This document shows, in pieces, positions 7,986 through 17,619 of a DNA stretch of 35,090 bases. The DNA comes from Herbidospora daliensis (GTDB taxonomy: Bacteria; Actinomycetota; Actinomycetes; Streptosporangiales; Streptosporangiaceae): assembly GCF_001570585.1 (NCBI RefSeq), contig NZ_BBXF01000003.1:1-35090 (forward strand), written 5' to 3'. The translations under genes were made by a program, and so were the position numbers. Positions within the stretch are counted from its first letter, which is position 1; every line of letters starts with the position of its first letter. The notes under the pieces are model-generated. The model searched no databases, was not told the origin of the DNA, and saw nothing but the letters and a program-made list of their open reading frames with translations.

Positions 7986-8012
7986 CCCCGGGTCGCTCGT
8001 GCGAGGGGGGCG

Positions 8013-8042
8013 TGCGTACTCGTCCCCATCAATGCCGTGCAA
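8013..8042 (-). promoter_or_regulatory. Possible ileS promoter
   Basis: On the minus strand TTGCAC (complement of 8037-8042) and TACGCA (complement of 8013-8018) are 18 nt apart. This would start transcription near 8006, just before the T-box Stem I. The -10 lacks the final T of the consensus, so the call is tentative. The gap between the T-box and traR (about 7986-8280) shows no gene, only this and the divergent traR promoter candidate. Confidence 0.35.
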
Positions 8043-8213
8043 TTCCCAAAGATAACGCAGCGGTCGGGTGCTGGCTTCCCGATATCGGGGTAGGGAGCGC
8101 GGAACACGCGGCGAGGCGGTGGCGTTGAATCCACATCTCGGCGCGGAGGTATGCGGCAAACGGGGAGGAGCAAGCCGTCCGGTACGGATGGCGTAAAAGC
8201 GTCGGCGCGTCGA

Positions 8214-8243
8214 TTGCCGATCTTGTTTTCGCATACCTACGAT
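8214..8243 (+). promoter_or_regulatory. Possible traR-lspA-rluD promoter
   Basis: TTGCCG (8214-8219) and TACGAT (8238-8243) are separated by 18 bp, a sigma-70-like arrangement. This predicts a start near 8250 and a leader of about 30 nt that carries the GGGAGG used by the first gene. Confidence 0.45.
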
Positions 8244-8280
8244 GCCCGGACTTGCACCATCACTGCATTTGGGAGGCCCT

Positions 8281-8676
8281 ATGGCCACGCGTGCGGCCAA
8301 GCCCGCCGTCACTGAGGACGTCTGGTCCGCCGATGAACTCGCGGCCGTCCGCGACCGGTTGCTGACCGAGATCGAGGAGCTGCAGGTCGACATCGCCCGG
8401 GCCGAGGCTTCCCTCGCGCTCGGCAACTCCTCCGAGGGCGCCGGCGACGACCCGGCCGACGCCGGAGCCAAGACCTATGAGCGCGAACGTGAGATCGCCC
8501 TTACCCTGAATGCGCGCGATCTGCTCGCGCAGAACGAGCGGGCGATCGCCCGCATCGACGCGGGAACATATGGGGTGTGCGAATCGTGCCAACGGCCGAT
8601 CGGGAAGGAACGTCTGCAGGCGTTCCCGAGGGCGACGCTGTGCGTGGCGTGCAAGCAGCGGGAGGAACGCCGCTGA
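8281..8676 (+). CDS. TraR/DksA family C4 zinc-finger protein
   Basis: A 131-residue DksA/TraR-type protein. The N-terminal part (about 10-85) is predicted as a helical coiled hairpin rich in Glu/Ala/Asp. The C-terminal zinc finger is CESC...CVAC, a C-x2-C-x17-C-x2-C arrangement within the family signature GTYGVCESCQRPIGKERL. DksA-like proteins enter the RNA polymerase secondary channel, but many short actinobacterial members in this position are uncharacterised, so I do not claim a ppGpp role. GGGAGG at 8271-8276 lies just before ATG 8281. An upstream in-frame start would add 13 residues without an SD. It is the first gene of a set with lspA and rluD and overlaps the lspA start. Confidence 0.9.
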   Translation: MATRAAKPAVTEDVWSADELAAVRDRLLTEIEELQVDIARAEASLALGNSSEGAGDDPADAGAKTYEREREIALTLNARDLLAQNERAIARIDAGTYGVCESCQRPIGKERLQAFPRATLCVACKQREERR

Positions 8677-9200
8677 CGCAGGACGATGCGACGCGGGCGC
8701 GGCGGATCAAGCTCCTCGCCGCCGTGGCCGTTCTCATCTACGTGTTCGACCTGATCACCAAGTTCCTCGTGGTCGAATACCTCGAAGACCGGCTGCCGAC
8801 GGTGCTCATCCCCGACGTGCTGGTCTTCAACGTCATCCGGAACCCGGGGGCGGCGTTCTCCATCGGCACCGGCATGACGATCGTCTTCACGATCATCGCC
8901 GCGGTGGTGATCGGCGCGATCATCCGCACCGCGCGGCAGCTGCGTTCGCTGCCGTGGGCGATCGACCTCGGCCTCCTGCTCGGAGGCGCCCTCGGGAACC
9001 TGACCGACCGGATCTTCCGGTCGCCGGCCCCGTTCCAGGGCCACGTGGTCGACTTCGTCCAGGTGTTTCCCGCGACCAACTTCCCGATCTTCAACGTCGC
9101 CGATTCGGCGATCGTCTGCGGCGGGATCCTGGCCGTGTTCCTGGCCTGGCGCGGCTACCAGATCGACGGCACCCGCGAGGGGGCGGTCAAGGATGCCTGA
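8640..9200 (+). CDS. lspA: Lipoprotein signal peptidase (signal peptidase II)
   Basis: An integral membrane aspartyl protease that removes the signal peptide from diacylated prolipoproteins. Four hydrophobic segments are visible. The catalytic aspartates lie in GNLTDRIF and FNVADSAI, with NPGAAFS in the first periplasmic loop, all diagnostic. The start is uncertain. GTG 8640 follows GAGG at 8 nt and gives 186 residues, overlapping traR by 37 bp. GTG 8649 has no good SD. CTG 8673 sits 7 nt after GGGAGG and overlaps the traR stop, and would give a family-typical N terminus. The gene overlaps rluD by 8 bp at its end. A likely substrate in the window is the lipoprotein at 25658. Confidence 0.93.
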   Translation: MRGVQAAGGTPLTQDDATRARRIKLLAAVAVLIYVFDLITKFLVVEYLEDRLPTVLIPDVLVFNVIRNPGAAFSIGTGMTIVFTIIAAVVIGAIIRTARQLRSLPWAIDLGLLLGGALGNLTDRIFRSPAPFQGHVVDFVQVFPATNFPIFNVADSAIVCGGILAVFLAWRGYQIDGTREGAVKDA

Positions 9201-10119
9201 CCAGCGGTCGCTGCCCGTCCCCGACGGGCTGGGGGGAGAGCGGCTCGACGCCGCTCTCGCTCGTCTCTTCGGCTTCTCCCGCACCCGCGCCGCCGAGCTC
9301 ATCGTGGGCGGCGACGTGCTCGTCGACGGCTCGCCCGCCGGCAAGTCCGACCGGGTCTCGGCCGGGTCGTGGCTCGACGTCACCATCCCGCCGCCGGTCG
9401 CCGCGCCCATGCCGGTGGCCGAGCCGGTCCCCGGCATGACGATCCTGTACGAGGACGACGACGTCGTCGTGGTGAACAAGCCCATCGGCGTTGCCGCCCA
9501 CCCCTCCGTGGGCTGGACCGGCCCGACCGTCATCGGCGGCCTGCTGGGCACCGGCCACCGGGTCTCCACCAGCGGCGCGGCCGAGCGGCAGGGCATCGTC
9601 CACCGGCTCGACGCCAACACGACCGGCTGCATGGTCGTGGCCAAGAGCGAGCGGGCCTACACGCTGCTGAAGCGGGCGTTCAAGGAACGCACCGTCGAGA
9701 AGCGCTACCACGCCCTGGTCCAGGGCCACATGGACCCGCTGCGCGGCACCATCGACGCGCCGATCGACCGGCACCCCTCCGGCGACGGCCGCTGGGCCGT
9801 CGTGGCGGGCGGCAAGGACTCGGTCACCCACTACGACACCCTTGAGGCGTTCCGGGCGGCCTCGCTGCTCGACATCCGCCTGGAGACCGGGCGCACCCAC
9901 CAGATCCGGGTCCACATGTCGACCATGCGCCACCCGTGCGTGGGCGACCTGCAGTACGGCGCCGACCCGACGCTGTCGGCCCGTCTGGGCCTGTCGCGGC
10001 AGTGGCTGCACGCGGTGATGCTGGCCTTCGAGCACCCCTCGACCGGCGAATGGGTCACCTTCAACGCCGACTACCCGGCCGACCTCGCCCACGCGCTCGA
10101 CGTGATCGCCGACTCGTGA
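9193..10119 (+). CDS. rluD: RluA/RluD family 23S rRNA pseudouridine synthase
   Basis: A 308-residue pseudouridine synthase. An N-terminal S4 RNA-binding domain (about 14-70: [23 protein letters not shown]...VLVDG) is followed by the RluA-type catalytic domain (about 85-300). The catalytic aspartate is D140 in [12 protein letters not shown], and the RTHQIRVHM motif and KPIGVAAHP are also present. The best-known homologue modifies helix 69 of 23S rRNA; the exact target here is inferred from overall similarity. The ATG overlaps the lspA stop by 8 bp, an arrangement common in actinobacteria and suggesting translational coupling. The gene ends 2 bp before the convergent aldo-keto reductase. Confidence 0.93.
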   Translation: MPDQRSLPVPDGLGGERLDAALARLFGFSRTRAAELIVGGDVLVDGSPAGKSDRVSAGSWLDVTIPPPVAAPMPVAEPVPGMTILYEDDDVVVVNKPIGVAAHPSVGWTGPTVIGGLLGTGHRVSTSGAAERQGIVHRLDANTTGCMVVAKSERAYTLLKRAFKERTVEKRYHALVQGHMDPLRGTIDAPIDRHPSGDGRWAVVAGGKDSVTHYDTLEAFRAASLLDIRLETGRTHQIRVHMSTMRHPCVGDLQYGADPTLSARLGLSRQWLHAVMLAFEHPSTGEWVTFNADYPADLAHALDVIADS

Positions 10120-10121
10120 CC

Positions 10122-11009
10122 TCAGGCGAGTGAGCCGAGGCGGGCCAGCGCGTCGCCGGTGAGCCGCAGGCCCGCCGCCTCGACGTTCTCCCTCAGGTGG
10201 GCGACCGAGGAGGTGCCCGGGATGACGCAGATCGTCGGGGAGCGGTGCAGCAACCACGCCAGCGCCGTCTGCTGCGGGGTCGCGCCCAGGTCGCGGGCGA
10301 CCTCGTCCAGCACCTGCGACTGGAACGGGGAGAAGCCGCCCAGCGGGAAGAACGGGACGTAGGCGAGGCCCTGCTCGGCGCAGACGTCCACCAGGGCGTC
10401 GTCCGACCGGTCGACCAGGTTGTAGGCGTTCTGGACGCAGACCACCGGCGCGATGCCCCGGCACACCAGGAGCTGGTCGGCGGTGACGTTGCTGACGCCC
10501 AGGTGGGCGATCAGGCCCTCGTCCATGAGGGCGGCCAGCACGCTGAAGGGCACGGTCGGGTCGCCGGTGTCGAACATCCTCAGGTTGACCACGTCGAGCC
10601 GCTCGACGTCGAGGCGCTTGAGGTTGTCGTACACGGCCTCGATCAGTTCGGGTTCGGTCAGGGCGGGGTGCCACGACCTGTCGGGACCGCGCCGGCCGCC
10701 GACCTTCGTGACGATGCGCAGGCCGTCGGGATAGGGGTGCAGCGCCTCGCGGATGAGGTCGTTCACCACGTGGGGGCCGTAGTAGTCGCTGGTGTCGATG
10801 TGGAGCAGGCCCAGGTCGGCGACCGTCCGCAACACGCGGATCGCCTCCGCCCGGTCTTTCGGCGGGCCCCAGATCCCCGGGCCCGTCAGGCGCATCGCGC
10901 CGTAGCCCATGCGGGTCAGGGCCAGATCGTCGGTGAGCTTGAGGATTCCGCCGGTGATGTCGTCCATGGCCGAATCGTGCCCGGTGGGGACCCCGTTAGG
11001 GGTGATCAT
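10122..11009 (-). CDS. Aldo/keto reductase with altered catalytic tetrad
   Basis: A 295-residue NADPH-dependent aldo/keto reductase-fold protein. RMGYGAMRLTGPGIWGPP at 33-50 and IDTSDYYG contain the catalytic D72 and Y77. K102 lies in IVTKVG, and SNVTADQ with the C-terminal PGTSSVAHLRENV forms the nucleotide-binding end. The usual tetrad histidine (LHR...D in relatives) is replaced by Arg: VNLRMFD, R144. The substrate is unknown. ATG 11009 overlaps the stop of the upstream kinase (ATGA), supporting coupling. An internal ATG at 10967 (M15) is an alternative that fits the conserved region better. No SD is visible for either. It is the last gene of the kinase/azl unit. Confidence 0.88.
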   Translation of the reverse strand: MITPNGVPTGHDSAMDDITGGILKLTDDLALTRMGYGAMRLTGPGIWGPPKDRAEAIRVLRTVADLGLLHIDTSDYYGPHVVNDLIREALHPYPDGLRIVTKVGGRRGPDRSWHPALTEPELIEAVYDNLKRLDVERLDVVNLRMFDTGDPTVPFSVLAALMDEGLIAHLGVSNVTADQLLVCRGIAPVVCVQNAYNLVDRSDDALVDVCAEQGLAYVPFFPLGGFSPFQSQVLDEVARDLGATPQQTALAWLLHRSPTICVIPGTSSVAHLRENVEAAGLRLTGDALARLGSLA

Positions 11010-12379
11010 TCGTCAGGAAGTCGGCCGTCAAGCTGACCGGTGCTTTCCAGGCTTTGGTTTTCCTGGCCCTGGCTTTCCTCCCCGGTGTTCTCCTCCACCG
11101 TGCCCTCCTCGGGGGCGGGGTCCTGCGTGGGCTCCTGGGTGGGGGGCGCCTCGTCCTCGGACTCCTCGTCCGGGGGGTTCGGCTTCTTGCCGGACTGCCC
11201 GGACGGGCTGGCTTTTGGGGAGGGGGCCTGGGCCTCCTCCTGTGGTTCCTGCTGCTTGTTCTCGCGGCGTTCCGTCGGCTGGGCGACCGGTTCCTCGTCG
11301 GTCGTGGCCTCGACGGTGGCGTCGGGGGTGGCCTTGACCTTCTTCTTCGCCGGGACCTGCGCCGGGATCGTGTCGACCGGGGTCACCGGAGGGTCCCCGG
11401 CCGTCAGGTAGGCGACCGTGCCCGCGCTCAGGCCCACCGCCAGGACCGCAGAGACGACCGCGGTGAAGGGCCACTTCTTCCGGGGGCTCTCCATGGTCGC
11501 CGGGGGCGAGGGCGGGGGCGGCGGGACCGGGATGAAGGGGGCGGTCGGCTCCGCGGTGATGCCGTTGACGATGTTGTGGAGGTGGCTCTCGGCCTCCACC
11601 GCGGTCATGCGGCGGGCCGGGTCCTTCTCCAGGAGGCCGTGCAGGACCGGCGTGAGGGGTCCGGCGCGGTAGAGCTGGCCGTACGGCTCGTACATGACCG
11701 CCGCCAGCGAGGCCATGGCGTGGCCCCGGTGGAACGGTGAGCGGCCCTCCACGGCCAGGAAGAGGGTCACCCCGAGCGACCACATGTCCGAGGCGCGGAC
11801 CGCGCGGCCCCCTGCCGCACGCTCCGGGCTGATGAACGCCGGCGTGCCGACGAGGGAGCCCGTCCGGGTCACCGGGCTGTCGTCCTCCATCGCCGCGATG
11901 CCGAAGTCGGTCAGCACCGCCCGGCCGTCGGGGGTGATGAGCACGTTGTCGGGCTTCACGTCCCGGTGCAGCACGCCCGCCGCGTGGGCCGCCTTCAGCG
12001 CGCTCAGCACCTGCAGGCCGATGGTCGCCACCCGGTGGGGGCGCATCGGGCCCTCGTCGCGGATCAGCGCGCCCAGGGTCGTGGACGGCACGTACTGCAT
12101 CACGATCCACGGATGGCCGCGTTCCTCGAAGACGTCGTAGACGGCGGCCACCGCCGGGTGGCCCACCCTGCCGGCGGCGCGCGCCTCCCGCAGGGTGCGG
12201 ATCGTGAAGATCTCGCGCTCGGGGCCGGACAGGTCGGCGTTGAGCTCTTTCACGGCGACTTCGCGTTCCAGGGTTTCGTCCAGGGCACGCCACACGGTGC
12301 CCATGCCACCCCGGCCGAGAGGTTCGATCAGGCGATAACGGCTGGCGACGATACGGTCGGACGTCTGAGACTCGGGCAT
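11006..12379 (-). CDS. Membrane Ser/Thr protein kinase (kinase 1, low-complexity ectodomain)
   Basis: A 457-residue Hanks-type kinase. Kinase-domain landmarks are the glycine loop LGRGGMGTVW (21-30), VAVK with K44, HRDVKPDN with catalytic D140, DFG 158-160, a Thr-rich activation segment (TRTGSLVGTPAFISPE) and SDMWSLG. A Pro-rich juxtamembrane stretch precedes one transmembrane segment (about 307-328). The extracellular part is disordered and acidic (Glu/Pro/Gln), with no recognisable sensor, unlike the two kinases upstream. It starts 26 bp after azlD in the same direction and overlaps the reductase downstream. It probably autophosphorylates on the activation segment; its targets are unknown. 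Confidence 0.93.
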   Translation of the reverse strand: MPESQTSDRIVASRYRLIEPLGRGGMGTVWRALDETLEREVAVKELNADLSGPEREIFTIRTLREARAAGRVGHPAVAAVYDVFEERGHPWIVMQYVPSTTLGALIRDEGPMRPHRVATIGLQVLSALKAAHAAGVLHRDVKPDNVLITPDGRAVLTDFGIAAMEDDSPVTRTGSLVGTPAFISPERAAGGRAVRASDMWSLGVTLFLAVEGRSPFHRGHAMASLAAVMYEPYGQLYRAGPLTPVLHGLLEKDPARRMTAVEAESHLHNIVNGITAEPTAPFIPVPPPPPSPPATMESPRKKWPFTAVVSAVLAVGLSAGTVAYLTAGDPPVTPVDTIPAQVPAKKKVKATPDATVEATTDEEPVAQPTERRENKQQEPQEEAQAPSPKASPSGQSGKKPNPPDEESEDEAPPTQEPTQDPAPEEGTVEENTGEESQGQENQSLESTGQLDGRLPDE

Positions 12380-12405
12380 GCGGCCCGGCTACCCCGGCAG
12401 GGGAA

Positions 12406-12705
12406 TCACATGCCCGTTATTCGTAGCAGTCCCGTAACTACCGCCGCGACGACGAGGACGGCCAGGAACGGGGCGCGCAGCAGCAGGGCGATCACGGCGG
12501 CCGCCAGACCCGCCGTCCTGGGCCAGTCGACACCCTGCCCGAACGACTGGACGGCGATCAGCGCGGCCAGCAGCGCCACCGGCACGACCGTGGCGAACCG
12601 CCGCACGGCCGGGTGGTCGAGCACCTTGCGCGGGGCCGCGAGACCGGCGTATTTCAGCAGGTAGCAGCCGAGGCAGGTGGCGATGACGGCCCACCAGAGG
12701 GTCAC
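12406..12705 (-). CDS. azlD: AzlD family branched-chain amino acid exporter subunit
   Basis: A 99-residue hydrophobic protein with three to four membrane segments and the AzlD-type N terminus (TLWWAVIATCLGCYLLKYAGL), followed by the conserved RRFATVVPVALLAALI. AzlD is the small partner of AzlC in two-component exporters of branched-chain amino acids (AzlCD in Bacillus, BrnFE in Corynebacterium). The GTG start overlaps the azlC stop (GTGA), so translation is coupled. It is embedded between Ser/Thr kinase genes. The exported substrate cannot be read from sequence. Confidence 0.85.
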   Translation of the reverse strand: MTLWWAVIATCLGCYLLKYAGLAAPRKVLDHPAVRRFATVVPVALLAALIAVQSFGQGVDWPRTAGLAAAVIALLLRAPFLAVLVVAAVVTGLLRITGM

Positions 12706-13342
12706 TTGACCAGCACCACCAACGCGCCCGCCGCGGCGAGCAGGACCGGCACGCCGGGCGGCAGGAACGGGGTGGCGGCCAGCGCGATCGCCGCCCCGGC
12801 CAGCGCCACCTTCCGGTCTTCGGCCGACTCCTTCAGGCGCGGCCACAGCAGCGCCAGGAACGTGGCCGGTCCGACCGCGTCGAGGCCGAACACGGCCGGG
12901 TCGCCGACCGCTGACGCGCCCACGGCGGCCAGGAAGGTCGTCAGGTTCCAGGTGACGTACAGGCTGGCGAAGGTCGCGAAGAAGCCCGCCCGCGCCTCTC
13001 CGGGGTGGGCGAAGGCGACCGCCGAGGTCTCGTCGATGACGCCGTGGGCGGTGAACGCCCGGAACCTCGTCGGGAGGAGGGCGGCGAGGCGCAGGCCGTA
13101 CAGGCCGTTGCGCGCCCCCAGCAGCAGCGCGCCCGCGACGCCCGGCACCAGCGCCCCGCCCCCGGCGACCACGCCCGCCAGCGCGAACTGGGACGCGCCG
13201 GTGAACGCGAACAGGCTCAGCGCGCACGCCTGCGCGACCGACAACCCGGCCGTCACCGCCGCCGCGCCGAACGCCAGCCCCGACACCCCCACCGCGAGGC
13301 CGACGCCGAGACCGGCGCGGACCGCGTCCTGCCTGGCCGGCA

Positions 13343-13343
<1 letters not shown>
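12702..13343 (-). CDS. azlC: AzlC family branched-chain amino acid exporter subunit
   Basis: A 213-residue integral membrane protein with five to six hydrophobic segments. The AzlC hallmarks are an N-terminal GLAVGVSGLAFGAAAV, the FTGASQFALAGV motif (re-entrant region), NGLYGLRLAALLP, and VIDETSAVAF. Together with azlD it should form a branched-chain amino acid exporter in the cytoplasmic membrane. The ATG shares one base with the stop of the upstream kinase (TGATG), and the azlC stop overlaps azlD, so three adjacent genes are translationally coupled. That places the exporter under the same expression control as the kinases. Confidence 0.9.
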
Positions 13344-15031
<1,688 letters not shown>

Positions 15032-15047
15032 CGTCCCATATCGGGGG

Positions 15048-17534
15048 CTACTTGTCGGGTTCGAAGGACTTGGCGAAGTTGTCGAAGTAGTGGCGGTACT
15101 TGTCCCAGTCCTTCTCGCGGGTCTTCCAGAGGATCGCGTAACCGTGCTTGTCGTCGACGACGAAACCGCGGTTCAGGATGTGGCCGGTGTTGCCGCCCGG
15201 CTCCCAGGTCCATTCCCAGTCGGCCGCGTTGCGGAAGTAGCCGTCGACCTTCTTCATGTCGAGCCGCTTGTAGTCGTTCCACTTGTACCGCGTCGCCGAC
15301 TCCAGGTCCTTCCAGTTCTTGAGCGCGTCCTTGCCGGGGCTGCTCGTCTGGTCGATCTGGAGGTAGGCGCCGTCGAGCGGCCCCTTGAAGTAGGTGCTGG
15401 TGGCGTCGTAGCGGTCGACCTTCCAGCCCGGCGGGAGGGCGACGGAGAAGCCGGTCCGGTCCTTGTACGTCTTCCATCCGTCGGGCAGCTTGTCCTCGTC
15501 CTCCTCGGAGGGGGACTCGGAGGGCTTCGGCGACGGGTCCTTCTCCTCGTCGTCGGACGGGGTCGCCGACGGCTTGTCGGACTCCTCGCCGCCCGCACCC
15601 TCGGACGGGTCGCCCGACGGGTCGGCGGCGGCGGAGGTGGCCGGGGGCTTGATCGTCGCGGCCGTGCCGGAGCCCTCGTTGGCCTGCTCCATGCCGAGCC
15701 ACAACGCGACGCCGCCCACCACGAGGATCGCCGGGATCGCGATCAGCGCGGCCTTGAGCAGGCCGTTCCTGCGCTCGGGGATGTCGACCGTGCTCCAGGC
15801 GTTGCGGCCCGAGTCGGGGAGCGGCACGGAGACCTGCTCGCCGTAGCGGGTGTGACCGGGCTCGTCGGCGAAGAACGGCGACGCGGCGACCGGTTCGGCG
15901 TGGAAGGCGCCCGGGGCCGCGCTCGACTGCCGGGCCGGAGCGGGCTCGCTCGGCCGCAGCGCCTCGGCAGGACGTCCCGCGCCCGGCCGCACGCCCGCGC
16001 CGCCGTAGGGGGCGCTCGGCGGGCGGCGGTTGCCCGGCTTGGGGGCGGGCTTGGGCTCGGCGGCCGGTTCCTTGCCGGCCTCGGCGCCGTCCTCCTGCGC
16101 GAACTCGCGCACGGGGTCGGGCTCGGTGGCCTGCCGGGGGATCTCGGGCCTGGCCGCGCCGGCGGAGGACGCCGGGCCGGCCTTCCTGCCCGCGGATTCG
16201 GCCGAGGGGGCCTGGTCCGGAACCGCCTTGTCCGGAACCGCCTTGTCCGGAACACCCTTGTCCACGGGAGCCTTGCCGGCGGCGCCGCCGCCCGGGCGGC
16301 CCTTGGCCGGGGCCGCGGGGGGCGTGCCCGCGGGCTCACCGGGTGCTTCGGCGGGTGCTTCGGCGGCCGGCGGCTTCTTGGCCGGCTTCGCCGCCGGTTT
16401 GGGCTTGGGCGCGGGCTTGGCGGGTTCGGCCGCCTCGGCCGGACGCTGGGCCGGGATCGCGTCGCCGGTCTGCGGACCGGGTTCGGCGTCCGTCGACGGG
16501 GACGGCTTCTCGGCGCGGGATGCGGCCGGCGCGTCGTCGACGCGTCCAGGACCGGATTTCTTGGGGTGTTTGGTCGGGGTCGTCGGCAGGTCGGGGTCGG
16601 TGGCCTCGAAGGCCTCCGGGGGCACCGCCGACGGCTTCGGCACGCCGTTGGCCCGCCCGGCGCGCTGCGGGGAGGGCGGCGAGGGCCAGCCCGAGGCGTC
16701 GACGGGGCGCGGCGCGGCCTGCTCGGTCGCCGCGCGGCGCAGCAGGCGGGCGGTCTCGTCGTAGCCGGGGCGGGTCGCCGGGTCCTTCTCCAGGAGCCGG
16801 TCGAGCACCGGGCGCAACGATCCGGCGTTCTTGGCCGGGTCGGGCGGCTCGGTCAGCACGGCGTGCATGGTCGCCATGGCCATGCCCTTGTCGTGGGGCG
16901 GGCGGCCCTCGACGGCGGCGTAGAGGGTCGCGCCGAGCGACCACAGGTCGGACTCGCGCTGGGCCGGGCCGCCGCGCAGCCGCTCGGGCGCGATGAACGC
17001 GGGGGTGCCGACCAGGCCGGTACGCGTCATCGTCGAGTCGGTCTCGACCCGCGCGATGCCGAAGTCGGTCAGCACGACGCGCCCGTCGTCGGCGAGCAGC
17101 ACGTTCTCGGGCTTCACGTCACGGTGTAACACGCCCTGCGCGTGGGCCGCCCGGAGCGCGTCGAGGATCTGCAGCCCGATCTCGGTCGCCCGTTTGGGCG
17201 TGAGCGGCCCGTCCTGCCGGATCACCTGCCCCAGCGACCGCGACTCGACGAGCTGCATGATGATCCACGGCCGCCCGTCCTCCTCGATCACGTCGTGGAC
17301 GACGACCACATTCGGATGGGTCAGCCGCCCGGCGGCGCGCGCCTCCCGCATGGTCCGGCGGTTCAGCTCGGGCAGCTCGTCGCCCATCGCGCTGTCGTAC
17401 CGGACCTCCTTCACCGCGACGGCGCGGTCGAGCAGCTCGTCATGGGCCCGCCACACGATGCCCATGCCGCCCCGGCCGATGGGTTCTATCAAGTGGTACC
17501 GGCCCCCGACGAGTCGGCCTTCCGCGTTCGTCAT
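15048..17534 (-). CDS. Membrane Ser/Thr protein kinase (kinase 3, long linker, PPGW-type sensor)
   Basis: An 828-residue Hanks-type kinase and the first gene of the minus-strand unit. The glycine loop IGRGGMGIVW (19-28), K42, HRDVKPEN with D139, DFG 157-159 and TMTRTGLVGTPAFIAPE are intact. A roughly 300-residue Pro/Ala/Lys-rich disordered linker follows, including the KAVPD repeats. The transmembrane segment is about 592-614. After an acidic Ser/Pro spacer, an extracellular domain (about 682-828) begins LPDGWKTYKDRTGFSVALPPGW, homologous to kinase 2. I chose ATG 17534, close behind AAGGGG, over the in-frame GTG at 17540. It is divergent from the chorismate mutase gene; the 85-bp gap must hold both promoters. 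Confidence 0.95.
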   Translation of the reverse strand: MTNAEGRLVGGRYHLIEPIGRGGMGIVWRAHDELLDRAVAVKEVRYDSAMGDELPELNRRTMREARAAGRLTHPNVVVVHDVIEEDGRPWIIMQLVESRSLGQVIRQDGPLTPKRATEIGLQILDALRAAHAQGVLHRDVKPENVLLADDGRVVLTDFGIARVETDSTMTRTGLVGTPAFIAPERLRGGPAQRESDLWSLGATLYAAVEGRPPHDKGMAMATMHAVLTEPPDPAKNAGSLRPVLDRLLEKDPATRPGYDETARLLRRAATEQAAPRPVDASGWPSPPSPQRAGRANGVPKPSAVPPEAFEATDPDLPTTPTKHPKKSGPGRVDDAPAASRAEKPSPSTDAEPGPQTGDAIPAQRPAEAAEPAKPAPKPKPAAKPAKKPPAAEAPAEAPGEPAGTPPAAPAKGRPGGGAAGKAPVDKGVPDKAVPDKAVPDQAPSAESAGRKAGPASSAGAARPEIPRQATEPDPVREFAQEDGAEAGKEPAAEPKPAPKPGNRRPPSAPYGGAGVRPGAGRPAEALRPSEPAPARQSSAAPGAFHAEPVAASPFFADEPGHTRYGEQVSVPLPDSGRNAWSTVDIPERRNGLLKAALIAIPAILVVGGVALWLGMEQANEGSGTAATIKPPATSAAADPSGDPSEGAGGEESDKPSATPSDDEEKDPSPKPSESPSEEDEDKLPDGWKTYKDRTGFSVALPPGWKVDRYDATSTYFKGPLDGAYLQIDQTSSPGKDALKNWKDLESATRYKWNDYKRLDMKKVDGYFRNAADWEWTWEPGGNTGHILNRGFVVDDKHGYAILWKTREKDWDKYRHYFDNFAKSFEPDK
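16216..16260 (-). repeat. 15-bp tandem repeat inside kinase 3 (KAVPD units)
   Basis: Two identical 15-bp units (TCCGGAACCGCCTTG on the plus strand) and a third with two changes encode KAVPD/KGVPD repeats in the disordered linker. A fourth, degenerate unit follows at 16261-16275. It is short enough to vary in copy number between strains. Confidence 0.85.
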
Positions 17535-17607
17535 CCCCACCCCTTCCAGAACCCATGAATCGTCCCATGGATGGCAAAGGGATCAAACGCGAGCAGTACT
17601 GCCCTGG

Positions 17608-17613
17608 TAATCT
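17608..17613 (+). promoter_or_regulatory. -10 element of the chorismate mutase gene (leaderless)
   Basis: TAATCT ends 6 nt before ATG 17620, and no Shine-Dalgarno is present. Transcription should begin at or next to the start codon. No good -35 is visible. Confidence 0.6.
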
Positions 17614-17619
17614 CACGAC

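Noticed and set aside
7563-8471. Minus-strand frame covering the T-box and ileS 5' end
   Set aside because: It runs through a conserved RNA leader in another frame, and its composition is Arg/Ser/Pro-rich without motifs.
17535-17619. Promoter for the kinase/azl unit
   Set aside because: No TANNNT with acceptable spacing and -35 stood out on the minus strand, so none was annotated although one must exist.
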